A stretch of DNA of 64,000 nt from positions 9,307,696 to 9,371,695 of the forward strand of contig NC_059287.1 of NCBI RefSeq assembly GCF_017591435.1, given 5' to 3'. This stretch comes from Portunus trituberculatus (taxonomy: Eukaryota; Arthropoda; Malacostraca; Decapoda; Portunidae). Both the position numbers and the translations under genes were made by a program. Below, piece after piece: positions 1 through 11,217 of the stretch. The first letter of the stretch is position 1. Each line of letters opens with the position of its first letter. A model generated the notes under the pieces. That model was not told where the DNA came from. It did no database searches and saw only the letters and a program-made list of their open reading frames with translations.

Positions 1-414
1 GGCCAGCTTAGCAGCATTGGTGCTGTTGAAGCAGATTTTGAGAATTTTTGAGGAGGGAACCTTGAAGATGTTATCGATCCCTTGCTTGATCCAGGTGTTC
101 TCATTGATTATTTCATGTTTTATTTCGTCCTCAGAGTGAGAGAGGATGTAGTCATCAGTGTTGAATATGAGGATTGTTCTCTTGGCTCTCATTTCTGGAG
201 GGAGGATGGGTTCAAAGCCCGCCTCGTGCAGTGTCTGATTGCATTCTTTTTCAAAGATGCTGTCTATGTCCTCATCAGAACGGGTGAGGATGATGAAGGA
301 GTCCGGGGTCAGTATGATACGAGTCGCGTAGATCAGGTGCTCTGAGAGGGCACATAGTAGCTGCAGTTTCGACTGGTTGTTGGGGTGAGGGTGTTTGATG
401 CGGACCCTTGCCAT
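1..414 (-). pseudogene. LINE-type ORF1 (nucleic-acid-binding) N-terminus, runs off the window
   Basis: On the minus strand an open frame starts at the ATG at 414 and stays open for 138 codons to the window edge, so the C-terminus is not visible. It begins MARVRIKHPHPNNQSK and contains LIYATRIILTPDSFIILTRSD and ENTWIKQGIDNIFKVPSSK. I recognise this style from ORF1 proteins of non-LTR retrotransposons in crustacean genomes, in which zinc knuckles follow further downstream. That is a family impression, not a search. No stop or frameshift is seen in the visible part, so it may be intact. It is typed pseudogene only because it is partial and belongs to a transposon. Which of the LINE families below it belongs to cannot be decided here. 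Confidence 0.45.
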
Positions 415-1097
415 GGCTGCATGGATGTCTTAGTGATGTAGGGTGTAGGTGTGTATGTGTGTGTGAAGCCGTGAACAGATAGTGGTAGTGATGGATAAAA
501 AGAAGCCTACACGGGGCCGAAGCCGACATACGACCCAGCTAGTGGATAGGAGAAATAAAGGAGCCTGCCTATGCAGACCAGTTTAGTGGCCCGGTCACTA
601 GTGACCGTTGCAACCACCCTGGACTGTGCCTAACCCTAATGAAAGCTTGTTGCCCAACCTAACCTGCTGGTTTAAGGCAGCCCTCTAAGGGCCCCCCTCA
701 AGCCTATAGCCTCGGGGTTCACCTTCGCCAGCAGGTGGACACTAAGGCAGAAAAGGAAATTTGGTAGTAGAGAAAGTGTGCTTGTCTAAAACAAAAGAGG
801 AGAGCTAGGCTGCTCAACTGTCTGCAATCCTTTTATGTTAATGTAGGTTTACAGGCAGTAAAACTTGTGGTCAGTTGGTGAGACGGTCACCCATCCAGGG
901 TCAGACCGCGCCCGGCGTAGCTTAACCATGCTGGTTTCAGTCAATCAATTCCGCAGAAATCGGTAAACCGACTAATCAGGAGACAAGAGTGGTGAATCTT
1001 CGTTGCAGTTTGGCTGGGGAGATACGGGGAGGTGCGACCAATCTCTTCAACTGCATGCAACGAACTGTGAGTTGTGTGCCTGTTGTGTTGTGTGTGG
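415..1097. other. No gene recognised
   Basis: The first part probably holds the 5' leader of the minus-strand ORF1, including a short GT-rich tract near 449-465. From about 570 to 1060 there is moderately GC-rich unique-looking sequence with no open frame of note. I see no splice signals, RNA gene or TIRs that can be defended. Confidence 0.4.
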
Positions 1098-2502
1098 AAA
1101 AGAGCTGAAGTGGTGCCCATTTATAAGGGAGGCAGTAAGGAAGAGCCTCTTAACAATAGACCTGTGTCTTTAACAAGTGTGGTCAGTAAGATTTGTGAGA
1201 GGGTGATAAAGAAATATTGGATACGGTTCCTGGAGGATCATAAGTTATTATCGGATCATCAATTTGGCTTTAGGAAAGGGAGGTCATGTGTAACAAATCT
1301 ACTGAGCTTTTATTCGAGAGTGGTTGACAAAATACAAGAGAGAGGGATGGATGGACTGTGTATATTTGGATTTAAAAAAAGCTTTTGACAAGGTACCTCA
1401 CATGAGACTGCTATGGAAATTAGAGATTTATGGAGGACTGAAGGGAAAAGTGTTAAAGTGGATGGAAAACTACTTGAGATGGAGGGAGATGAGAAAGGTA
1501 ATAAGGGATGCAAAGTCGGACTGGTTGGTGGTGGAGAGTGGAGTCCCACAAGGTTCAGTGCTGGCACCAATACTTTTCCTTGTCTATATTAATGATATGC
1601 CAGAGGAGTAAACAGTTATATTAATTTGTTTGCGGATGATGCGAAGTTGTGTAGGTGTGTGAAGAGTGAAGAAGATTGTGAAATTTTACAGGCAGATCTG
1701 GATAGGATTTGGGAGTGGAGCAAGAGGTGGGAGATGGAATTTAATCTGAGCAAAAGTCATGTAATGGAGATGGGGAAGAGTGGAAGACGGCCAAGAGGGT
1801 CATATAAGATGGGTGAAGGAGTAGTGTTGAAAAAGGTGGAAAAGGAAAAGGATTTGGGAGTGATAATACAAGACCATGGGCAGTTTGAGGCTCATATTGA
1901 CAAGATGTTTGGAGAAACATATAATTTGATTAGAAATATTGGATTAGCCTTTCATTATATGGATAAAGATATGATGAAGAAATTAATTAGTACGGTAATT
2001 AGACCAAGATTGGAATATGCTGGGGTGGTTTGGTCCCCTTATAAAAAGAAGCATATAAGGAAGTTGGAGAGATTGCAGAGAATGGCAACAAAAATGGTTC
2101 TGGAATTGGCAGAAATGACCTATGAGGAGAGATTAAAAGAAATTAATTTGCTTACCTTGGAACAAAGAAGAGAAAGAGGGGATTTAATACAGGTTTATAA
2201 ACTGTTGAATGGTTTGGATGAAGTGGATAATGAGCAAATGATGTTGAGAGAGGAAAATTTAAATAGAACTACGAGATCGCATAGTAAAAAGATAGCCAAG
2301 GGAATATGCTTGAAGGATGTGAAGAAATATAGTTTCCCACAGAGATGTTTGGAAGTGTGGAATAGTTTGAGTGAGGAGGTGGTGTCAGCGAGGAGTGTGC
2401 ATAGTTTTAAAGGAAAGTTGGATGTGTGTGTGGATATGGAGACGGGGCCACACGAGTATGATACCCAGGCCCTGTAAAATTACAACTAGGTGAACTAGGT
2501 GA

Positions 2503-2504
<2 letters not shown>
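1098..2504 (+). mobile_element. LINE-A copy 1: 5'-truncated non-LTR retrotransposon, reverse transcriptase ORF2
   Basis: The conceptual product is the reverse transcriptase and C-terminal part of a jockey/CR1-like non-LTR element. In order it shows RPVSLTSVVSKICERVI, FGFRKGRSC, the catalytic-Asp motif YLDLKKAFDKVPH, GVPQGSVLAPILF, the FADDAKL catalytic pair, the thumb region (RPRLEYAGVVWSPYKKKH) and the terminal block KYSFPQRCLEVWNSLSEEVV. The reading is split over three frames, with shifts near 1325-1340 and 1609-1626 (a TAA just before the FADD motif), so the copy is dead. The last segment, 1626-2477, is open to its stop. The 3' end carries a doubled AACTAGGTGA-type motif and then an (AC)n tract. 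The 5' end is truncated inside ORF2 near 1098. Confidence 0.9.

Positions 2505-2544
<40 letters not shown>
2505..2544. repeat. (AC)n microsatellite, 3' tail of LINE-A copy 1
   Basis: About 20 uninterrupted AC units directly follow the LINE-A 3' motif. LINE-A copy 2 begins within a few bases of its end. Confidence 0.95.
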
Positions 2545-2547
<3 letters not shown>

Positions 2548-3008
2548 GCTTTTTTATAAGTATGTAAATGGAAAAATGACAAACAGAGAGACCATCACTA
2601 AGTTAATTAAGGGAAACAGGACATATGGAACAACAGGAGAATTGAGTGAACTTACAATTGAGAGCCTTAAATCAGTAGTTAATGAAGAAGATTTCATAGA
2701 ACCAAACAGCCAAGTGATACAATATGGATTAAGAAACATTGTGGTGCATAAACAAAGACGGTAAAGTACTAAAAAAGGTGGATATGAGAAAGGCAATTGG
2801 GCCAGATGGAGTGTGAGGATGGACACTGAGAGAATGTAGAGAACAACTGGTGGAACCAATCTGGGATGTGATCAACAGCTCTCTCATGGAAGGGAAGGTA
2901 CCAAGGGAGTAGAAAAGAGCAAATATAGTTCAAATATATAAAGGAGGAGAAAAGCCAAGCCCCTAAATTATAGACCAGTATCACTGACTAATGTGGGAAA
3001 AATCTGAT

Positions 3009-4125
3009 TTTTTTTTTTTTTTTTTTTTTTTTCTATGCAAGAGGGAAGAGTGCCAGGAGCAACAAAATTTAGGAAAAAGAAAAAAAAAAGTCCTCTGGAA
3101 CTGCAGGTTCCCTAATAGATTCGAAAGAGTCAGCCAAAAGCCAGGGACATCTGTCTTGATATCTCTCTCTTAATGGAAGTTAAGTCGTAGGAAGACGGAA
3201 ATACAGAAGCAGTTAGGGAGTTCTAGAGTTTACCAGTGAAAGGTATGAGTGAGAATACTGGTTAACTCATGTATAAGAGGATTGAACAGAATAGGGATGA
3301 AAGGAAGTAGAAAACCGAGTGCAGTGAGGCAGCAGGAGGAGGGGAGGCATGCAGTTAGCAAGATCAGTAGAGCAGTTAGCTTAAAAATAGCGTTAAAAAC
3401 AGAAAGAGATACAACATTTCAGCGGCTAGGAAGAGGCTGAAGACAGTCAGTCAGAGGAGGGGAGTTGATGAGATAAATAGCTTTTGATTCCACCCTATCT
3501 AATAAAGCTGTATGAGTGAACCACTCCCCTAAAAAAAAAAAACAGGCAAAGAGTACTCCATACAAGGACGGATAAGGCCCTTGTACAGAGTTAGCAGTCG
3601 GAGGAAAAAATTGGTGGAGATGCTGCAGAATGCCTAACTTCAAAGAAGCTGTTTTACCAAGAGATTAGATGTGAAGTTTTCAGTTAAGATTATGAGTAAA
3701 GGACAGATTGAGGATATTCAGTGTGGAAGAGGGAGACAGTTAAGCATTAATGAAGAAAAGGGGATAGTTGTCTAGAAGGTTGTGTCGAGTTGATAGATGG
3801 AGGAATTAAGTTTTTGAGGCATTGAAAGCTACTAAGTTTTCTCTGCTTTAATCAGAAATTGTAGAAAGATCAGAAGTTAGGCATTCTGTGGCCTCCCTGC
3901 ATGATCTGTTGACTTCCAGAAGGGTTGGTCATCTCTGAAAGGACGTGGAAAGATGTAGTGTGGTATCATCAGCTTAGGAGTGGATAGGGCGAGAAGAAAG
4001 AGTGTGGGTGACAGGACAGAACCCTGAAGAACACCACTAGTAATAAATTTAGGAGAAGAACAGTGGCCATCTACCACGGCTGCAATAGAATGGTCGGAAA
4101 GGAAACTTGAGAAATTGTAATTAAA
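3009..4125 (-). mobile_element. LINE-B copy 1, antisense, 5'-truncated, inserted in LINE-A copy 2
   Basis: Reverse-strand reading gives VDGHCSSPKFITSG with SVLSPTLF (RT motif B, 4077 downward) and later LGILQHLHQFFPPTANS, QGPYPSLYGV and TALLDRVESKAIYLINSPPL. These match the C-terminal half of LINE-B copy 2 at 7376-7869. The poly-T run at 3009-3032 is its poly-A tail read in antisense, as expected from target-primed reverse transcription. The 5' end is truncated inside the RT domain near 4125. No convincing target duplication could be read by eye. Stops and frameshifts are present. Confidence 0.85.
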
Positions 4126-5102
4126 GAAAATGGTTAGAGTATTTGGAGGAAAATTGAATAATAAATAACTCCCAATTTGGTGTCAGAAAAGGAAGATCAT
4201 GCATAATAAATTTACGAAGCTTTAATACAAGAGTAATAGATGTAGTGCGAGGGAGAGATGGATTGATTGACTCAGTGTATGTGGACATTAAAAAGGCCTT
4301 CACTAGAGTACCACATAGCAGTCTCCTATGGAAAATAGATCACATCAGAGGAATAAAGGGAAATATCTTAAAATGGATGACAGATTACCTAACAGATAGG
4401 GAAATGAGGACAATGATAAGAGACACCCCATCAAGTTGGAGCATAGTCACTAGTGGTGTACCACAGGGTTCAGTGCTGGCACCAATTATGTTCCAAGTAT
4501 ATATTAATGATATGCAAGAGGGTCTGAGTAGTTACACAAATTTGTTTGCAGATGATGCATAACTTTTAAGAGTAATAAGGAACATCGAACACTGTATGGA
4601 ATTGGAGAAAGATATTAACAAGATCTGGAAGTGGAGCTAAGACAGGAAATTAGAATTTAATACCATGTAATGGAAATTAGTAAAAGTTATAGAAGACCTA
4701 CATGGGAATACAAAATGGGAGAAGAGATTATAATGAAAAAGAGTGAGGAAAAAGACCTGGAAGTGATTATACAAGACACCCTGACTCCAGAAAGAAACAT
4801 AAATGGGTTATTTGCTTTAATACACAGGACACTAAACTAACATCAGGTTGGCATTTCAATGCATGGACAAGAGTATGATGAAAAAAGATCATAACCATTA
4901 TGATAATACCTAGAACAGAATATGCAGTAGTGATGTGGTCACCTTACAAGCAGAAGGGCTTTAAGAAAATAGAAAGAGTCCAAAGGACTGCTACAAAGAT
5001 GGTGCCAGAAATAAAGGATCTTCCCTACGAAGAAAGACTGAAGGAAATGGAACTACCATTTTTGAAGAACAGATGGGAAAGAGGAGAGCTAATAATGATG
5101 TA

Positions 5103-5989
5103 CAGTAAGTCCTCGCAGATAACGAGTGTTATAGACTGGCAAAACCCTCAGTACCTGTGAAACCGCTATCCAGGAGGCAAACTTCTTACCTAGAAAAATA
5201 TAAATAGTCTGAGACTCCAAATCTGACCCCCTTATTTTCCGTGTATAACCACCTATTTAATACAAAATTAGAACTACTACTACTACTACTATTACTAATT
5301 TATATTAATACAATAGGATACATAAACTCACTTTTAAGGGCTATGAAGCGTAGTTTATTGAAAGAACAATGCAAAAAAAAAGGGTGAGGTGGGTTATGCC
5401 TACTGGCGCCGGGTGCTGGGGCCGGGTTGCTGGTTGGGGCTGTCTGTCTGTCCGTCCGTCCATTCACTCACTCGCGCTGACTGGTACACCCGTCACTTTC
5501 ACAATTTCACAGGTTCTAGCTCCGTCTTCAAAAATTTTGATTATCTTCTTTTTTTCCTCAACACTCCACTGCTTCTTAGGCTTACCCCGCATAGTAAATT
5601 CCCTTGGTTTCGTTGCTTTCTTGCCCTGCCTCTTGTCTGGTCCATCCCCACCATTTCACCCACCACTTGAAGGTAATCCAGAGGTAGATGCCATGATCAC
5701 TTGGCTAGAAAATGCAGCCCCAGGGAGACAAAAAACCACAACGAAGCAGGTGTTGTGGTTTTTTGTTGTTGAGTGGCGCGGGAGGGAAACAATAACGTAT
5801 GAATATCGCCACGCGCTGAGTCAGTATTGCCAACGTTTCACTTGGCAACGCTGCAGCCCACTTGCTTGCTTGGAGCTTGACCATCAAGCATCGCTACCTG
5901 TGCATCGGTAATCGCTATGAGAACGTCGCCACTTGGTCGCTACCCGCGAAATTGCTATGCAAAAAAACGCTATCTGAGAGGCCTTACTG
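5103..5989 (-). mobile_element. pogo/Tigger-like DNA transposon remnant inserted in LINE-A copy 2
   Basis: The element has inverted ends CAGTAAGTCCTCGCAGATAACG at left and, reverse-complemented, CAGTAAGGCCTCTCAGATAGCG at right. It is flanked by TA on both sides (5101-5102 and 5990-5991), the target duplication of the Tc1/mariner-pogo superfamily. Removing the element and one TA restores the LINE-A reading MMYKLVN across the junction, so the insertion is precise. Length is 887 bp, far too short for a full transposase, so it is an internally deleted derivative. Confidence 0.85.
5464..5693 (-). pseudogene. Tigger-like transposase N-terminus (PSQ helix-turn-helix)
   Basis: Read on the minus strand from ATG at 5693, the frame gives MASTSGLPSSGG, an in-frame TGA, then continues through MRGKPKKQWSVEEKKKIIKI and FEDGARTCEIVKVTGV before a stop near 5464. 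Basic residues followed by xxxEEKxxIIKxxEDGxxxxEI are typical of the N-terminal Psq-type DNA-binding domain of pogo/Tigger transposases. The CENP-B-type second domain and the DDE catalytic domain are missing. It lies between the element's TIRs in the expected orientation. Confidence 0.75.
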
Positions 5990-6218
5990 TATAAGTTAGT
6001 AAACCATAACGAAAAGATTGATAGACAAGACCTGGTATCACTGACAGATGATGGAGGTAACCGAACGAGAGGTCATTCCAAGATCATAAGAAGTCATTGT
6101 TCGAGAAACATTAAAAAGTTTAGTTTTCCACATAAGACGGTGGATATTTGGAACGGATTGAGTGAAGAGATTGTAACAGCAGAAAGTATGCACAAATTTA
6201 AGTAAAAATTGGATAAAT

Positions 6219-8017
6219 GTAGTCTCTTCTTTTTCTAAAGCTGAACTCTTCGCTCAAACCTTTGCTACCAACTCAACTTTGGATGATTCTGGGCATATTC
6301 CTCCTACTCCTCCACCCTCTGACTACTTCATCCCTAAAATTAAAATTCTTTATAAAGACGTTTTCCTGGCCCTCTCTGGCCTTGATTCTCGGAAGGCTTA
6401 CGGTCCGGATGGAGTCCCTCCTGTTCTCAAAAACTGTGCTTCCGAACTCGCTCACTGCCTGGTCAAACTCTTTCATTTGTGTCTCTCTACTTCTATTTAT
6501 CCTTCTTGCTGGAAGTTTGCTCACATTCAACCTGTCCCTAAAAAAGGTGACCACTCCAATCCTTCTAACTACCGCCCTATAGCTTTGATTTCCTGCCTTT
6601 CTAAAGCCTTTGAGTCTATCCTTAATAGGAAGATAATGAGGCATCTATCAGCTCACAACCTTCTCTCTGATTGCCAGTATGGTTTCCGTAAAGGTAGATC
6701 TACTGGTGATCTTCTTACTTTCCTAACTGAATCTTGGTCATCCTCTTTTAGGGACTTCGGTGAAACCTTTGCTGTCGGCCTTGACATATCGAAAGCCTTC
6801 GATAGAGTCTGGCACAAATCTTTAATTTCTAAACTACCCTCCTACGGATTCTATCCTTCTCTCTGTACCTTCATCTCCAGTTTCCTTTCCGATCGTTCTA
6901 TTGCTGCTGTAGTAGACGGTCACTGTTCTTCTCCTAAAACTATCAACAGTGGTGTTCCACAGGGTTCTGTCCTATCACCCACTCTCTTTCTATTATTCAT
7001 CAATGATCTCCTAAATCTGACTCAATGCCCTATCCACTCCTATGCTGATGATACCACCCTGCATTATTCAACAGCGTTCAACAGACGCCCAACCCAACAA
7101 CAATTAAATGACTCAAGGCGAGATGCTATAGGACGCCTAACTTCTGATCTTTCACTTGTTTCTGATTGGGGCAGAGAAAACCTGGTTTTGTTCAATGCCT
7201 CAAAACTCAATTTCTACAACTATCTACTCGACATAACCTTCCAGACAACTATCCTCTCTTCTTCAATAACACTCAACTTCCCTCTCCTCTACATTAAACA
7301 CACTCGGTCTATCCTTCACTAAAAATCTAAACTGGAAATTTCACATCTCTACTCTTGCTAAATCAGCTTCCAAGAAGTTAGGTGTCCTATGGCGTCTTCG
7401 TCCATTTTCTCTCCTCCCAGCTGCTTGCTCTGTACAAGGGCCTTATCCGCCCGTGTATGGAGTATGGCTCTCATGTCTGGGGGATCCACACACAGCTTTA
7501 CTAAACAAGGTGGAATCTAAAGCTTTTCGTCTTATCAACTCTTCTCCTCTAACTGACTGTCTTGATTCTTTAAGTCACCGCCGCAATGTTGCATCTTTAT
7601 CTGTCTTCTACCGCTGTTTTCATGCTGTCTGCTCTTCTGAACTTGCTAACTGCATGCCTTCCTCCCTCCTGCGGCCTCGCTGCACAAGACTCTCTACTTC
7701 TTCTCATCCCTATTCTGTCCATCTTCCTAATGCAAGAGTTAACCAGTATCTTCACTCCTTCATTCCCTACACTGGTAAACTCTGGAACTCTCTACCTGTG
7801 TCTGTATTTCCACCTGCCTATGACTTAAACTCTTTCAAAAGAGGAGTGTCAAGACACCTCTTACGTTAACTGGACCCTCCTTTTAGATTTTGTTTTTTCT
7901 CTTTCTACTTTCCTCTTAACAGGGCCTGGCAACCAGCGGGATTTTTTTTTTCCAACACTTTGTTTGCCCTTGGCCAGTGCCCTTGTAATGTAAAAAAAAA
8001 AAAAAAAAAAAAAAAAA
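6219..8017 (+). mobile_element. LINE-B copy 2, most complete RT copy, inserted near the 3' end of LINE-A copy 2
   Basis: A 5'-truncated non-LTR retrotransposon begins near 6219, within LINE-A sequence, and ends in a poly-A run at 7991-8017. LINE-A then resumes with GATATGGAGACAGG, the block that normally follows this point in LINE-A copies 1 and 3. The poly-A tail obscures any target duplication. The 3' UTR between the ORF2 stop (7869) and the tail contains T-rich blocks. Confidence 0.88.
6241..7869 (+). pseudogene. LINE-B ORF2: reverse transcriptase and C-terminal domain
   Basis: The frame 6279-7322 is open for 347 codons. In order it shows LDSRKAYGPDGVPPVLKNC, IQPVPKKGDHSNPSNYRPIA, FRKGRSTGDLL, the motif A block LDISKAFDRVWH, motif B GVPQGSVLSPTLFLLFIND and motif C YADDTTLH. 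All three catalytic aspartates are present. After a frame break near 7190-7330 the thumb/C-terminal part continues at 7376-7869, ending NSLPVSVFPPAYDLNSFKRG and a TAA. The endonuclease domain is missing by 5' truncation. Motifs fit a jockey-like non-LTR RT, clearly different from LINE-A. This is the best LINE-B template in the window. Confidence 0.88.
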
Positions 8018-8075
8018 GATATGGAGACAGGTTACTATGAGCCCCGCTCAAACCCTGTAATATACAACTAGGTAA

Positions 8076-8077
<2 letters not shown>

Positions 8078-8138
<61 letters not shown>
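8078..8138. repeat. (AC)n microsatellite between LINE-A copies 2 and 3
   Basis: About 30 AC units directly follow the 3' motif of LINE-A copy 2. LINE-A copy 3 starts at the first non-AC base. Confidence 0.95.
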
Positions 8139-8142
<4 letters not shown>

Positions 8143-8972
8143 AAGATTGCGAACTACTCCAGGAAGACTTGGACAGAATATGGAAATGGAGCTGTACATG
8201 GCAAATGGAGTTCAACACGACAAAATGCAAGAAAATAGAGTTTGGCAAGAGTGAAAGAAGAATCAGGAGTATGTACAAGATAGGAAATGAAGACATAAAA
8301 CCAGTCATGAAGAAAAAGACCTTGGGGTGACAATTACCAATGACCTATCGCCAGAGAGACATATAAACAAAATAATTGGAGAAGTATTGAACTTATTGAG
8401 GAACATAAGAGTGGCGTTCAGATATCTAGATGAAGAAATGATGAAGAAAATAATTACTGCAATGATAAGACCGAGGCTTGAATATGCAACAATACAGTGG
8501 GCTCGAACTTAAAGAAACACATAAGGAAACTAGAGAAAGTACAGAGGGCTGCAACGAAAATGGTGCCTGACTTAAGAGATTTGACTTATGAAGACAGACT
8601 GAAAAGAATGCAACTTCCAACCCTGGAAAACAGAAGAGAAAGGGAGACCTGATAGCAATATACAGAGTGATGATTGGCATGGAAAAATGGATAGGGAAGA
8701 TCTGTGTATGTGGAATGGAAGAATGTCGAGAGGGCATGGGAAAAAACTAAAATGGCCACTTATAGGAGAGATGTGAAAAAATATAGCTTCCCTCATAGAA
8801 GGGTGGAAGCATGGAATAGTTTAGACGTGGAAGTGGTCAACGCAAGGAATATTCATGATTTTAAGAAAAAGCTGGACATTAATAGATATGGAGACGGGAC
8901 AACACGAGCATAGCTCTTTTCCCGTATGTTACAATTAGGTAAATACAATTAGGTAAACACACACACACACAT
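8139..8972 (+). mobile_element. LINE-A copy 3: 5'-truncated, with (AC)n tail
   Basis: The sequence starts directly after (AC)n at a point just downstream of the RT FADD motif (LLQEDLDRIWKW, KIEFGKSERR), continues through TNDLSPERHINKI and RPRLEYA, and ends with KYSFPHRRVEAWNSLDVEVV. The 3' terminus has two copies of ACAATTAGGTAAA and then a short (AC)n tract (8956-8972). Frameshifts near 8310, 8505 and 8640 make it non-coding. Confidence 0.88.
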
Positions 8973-9033
8973 ACATACACCAAACATTTTAATGATCACA
9001 TGTGTTAGTTATCATCAATCTTGGAACAAATTT

Positions 9034-9035
<2 letters not shown>

Positions 9036-9115
<80 letters not shown>
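9036..9115. repeat. (TA)n microsatellite
   Basis: About 40 TA units followed by a short AC run, ending a few bases before the left end of MITE-X copy 1. Confidence 0.97.
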
Positions 9116-9123
<8 letters not shown>

Positions 9124-9125
<2 letters not shown>

Positions 9126-10102
9126 GGCAACCCCCGTTTATCGAAGGGGTTACGTTCCTAAAAAACACTTCGTTAAGCGAAATTTCGTTAAGCGAACCAA
9201 TTATAACAAGTTTAACCCCTGACTTGAACTTCCACTGAGAGTAAGCAAAGCGAGAGTGCATCATAGTACAGTGAAAGGTTTAATAAAAGTAAAAATTATG
9301 AAGTTTAACATTTAGGCAGTTAAATTTAATTTAAGTCATTATAATGTACACTAATGTATGTATGTACGTAGCATTATAATGTTGATGATCTTAAATTTAT
9401 GAAGAGAGGGAGAGTGAAACGGAAAAGACACTAACCGGCAACCTGTGGAATGTAAACAATGGGCGCATCATTATACCGCATACAAAACTTATGTACCACA
9501 TTTCCACAAGGCTTTCTATTTTATCCATTGTAGAGTCATGAGTTCAGGTGGTTCCTTTAGCTTGCAAGGAACATACAGTCTCACCAACCTTCTTAATAGT
9601 CTGCTGACTTGAAAATAGTAGAGACAGTAGATGGAGTCAAAATGATGGCCAGCAATGATATAGTTTTCTCGCCTCTCTCGTGTCTGTGAATAATATCCAG
9701 CTTCACTTCGAGAGTAAGAGACTTTCTGGTCTTAGGAATGCTAGGCCACATTGCAGGGCGTTTTGGTGGTAAACTGAGTGAGTGAAGATGAGCTGCTGCT
9801 GACGCTGTTATGGGAGTGAGTGGTGCGTATTGTCCACGAGAGGCTTGATCTTGATCTTGATCTTGATTTTACAGGTGTCCCAGGATTTCTCCTGAGGCAG
9901 GCCTTAGTATTTGTGGTTGTTAGTGTATTCAAAAGCTTGTCGGCTTGCGTGATACGGCGGGGTTTTCAAACTTGGAAAAAATTACCTGGATAAAACTTCA
10001 TTAAAGCAAGTTTGGTATTCGTTAAATGAGCAGATGGTAGTAAAATGAAACCTTCATTGTAGCAAAATTTTGTTGTGTGAACCTTCGTTAAACAGGGGTT
10101 GC

Positions 10103-10105
<3 letters not shown>
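9124..10105 (-). mobile_element. MITE-X copy 1 (pogo/Tigger-type, non-autonomous)
   Basis: Left end CAGGCAACCCCCGTTTATCG and right end, reverse-complemented, CAGGCAACCCCTGTTTAACG form the TIRs. The right flank is TA; the left flank is an (AC) run adjoining (TA)n. The 982-bp body carries repeated CTTCGTTAAGCGAA-like motifs near both ends and a minus-strand transposase N-terminal remnant at 9600-9751. Two further copies occur at 10172-12586 (inverted) and 15381-16303. Confidence 0.85.
9600..9751 (-). pseudogene. Tigger-like transposase N-terminal remnant in MITE-X copy 1
   Basis: From ATG at 9751 the minus strand reads MWPSIPKTRKSLTLEVKLDI, then IHRHERGEKT and, after degeneration, LTPSTVSTIFKSAD. 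A basic start plus SLTLEVKLDIIxRxERGEKT followed by a second helix and TPSTVSTI is the Psq-type domain of Tigger transposases. The rest of the transposase is absent. Confidence 0.7.

Positions 10106-10171
<66 letters not shown>
10106..10171. repeat. (TA)n bridging MITE-X copies 1 and 2
   Basis: About 33 TA units lie exactly between the end of MITE-X copy 1 and the start of copy 2. Confidence 0.97.
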
Positions 10172-10174
<3 letters not shown>

Positions 10175-10620
10175 GCAACCCCGCTTAACCCGAAAACTGC
10201 TGTACGCCTTCTGGGTGGCTTGGGCAAACTGCTGCACGCCTTCTGGAAGCGCTCTTTTAAACAGGCACCATAAAGTTCCGTGATTCGTATTTCTTTGAAA
10301 TTATTTTTTGTGTTCTAATAACCTTTCTTTTAGTAATTTATATCCTTCTAATAAGAATTTGGTTATTTATATCATATTTATAAAGGAAAACAATGAAACA
10401 CTATGTTTTTATTTTATTTAGTCGACATTGCATTCCTTTCATAGATATTAGAGATTGAGTCTCATGTATGGTAAGAGGAAGCTATAATGTAGTAGTATAG
10501 AAGTTGTTTTTGTACAATAGAAAAGAGATAAAGCGAATAAGATTATGGAAACAAGACCATCTTCACTAGACGTTTGTAACACTGTCAGGCGTGTCGGCCC
10601 GCCCGCATCGCGTCATGAGA

Positions 10621-10752
<132 letters not shown>

Positions 10753-10869
10753 TATATAGTATGATATGTATGTTATTGTGGCTTACACGGAACTAATATT
10801 TCGTTACTTTATTTATTGTGAACCAAGCAAAGAGTAGTATTTTAGTTTCACTTATTTATTTTGAACAAA

Positions 10870-10872
<3 letters not shown>

Positions 10873-10924
<52 letters not shown>
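10873..10924. repeat. (GA)n microsatellite
   Basis: About 26 GA units inside the piggyBac-type element. Confidence 0.95.
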
Positions 10925-10929
<5 letters not shown>

Positions 10930-11158
10930 AAATGTAAAACAATAGGGGCTAGAACAATAACCAGTGCATATGCATTTTACTTAACCAATTTATCCATTCC
11001 ATATGTATGTTGTTTACTCAATATACTTTGATGCCATTTACTTCATTTGCGATTCAAAATATTAGTGTCAGAATAATGGAAAGAATATTACTTATACGGA
11101 AATTGCCATTATAGAAATAAAATACTTTTGTTTTATCATTTATTTCTCTTGAAGCAAG

Positions 11159-11159
<1 letters not shown>

Positions 11160-11215
<56 letters not shown>
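11160..11215. repeat. (GA)n microsatellite
   Basis: About 28 GA units inside the piggyBac-type element. Open frames of alternating E/R or L/S across it are repeat artefacts. Confidence 0.95.

Positions 11216-11217
<2 letters not shown>

Larger units (their letters stand above)
2546..8077 (+). mobile_element. LINE-A copy 2, split by three nested transposons
   Basis: Segments 2546-3008, about 4126-5102, 5990-6218 and 8018-8077 read as one LINE-A copy in order. The first holds the linker between endonuclease and RT (KAFYKYVNGK...). The second holds FGVRKGRSC-like, VDIKKAFTRVPH, GVPQGSVLAPIMF and FADDA. The third holds FSFPHKTVDIWNGLSEE. The last is the 3' end with CAACTAGGTAAATACAC. The gaps are filled by an antisense LINE-B (3009-4125), a Tigger-like element (5103-5989) and a sense LINE-B (6219-8017). 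Several stops and frameshifts besides these show the copy is dead. The 5' truncation lies immediately after the (AC)n tail of copy 1. Confidence 0.88.

Noticed and set aside
5369..5911. 180-codon plus-strand frame
   Set aside because: Opposite strand of the Tigger transposase N-terminus; no recognisable protein.
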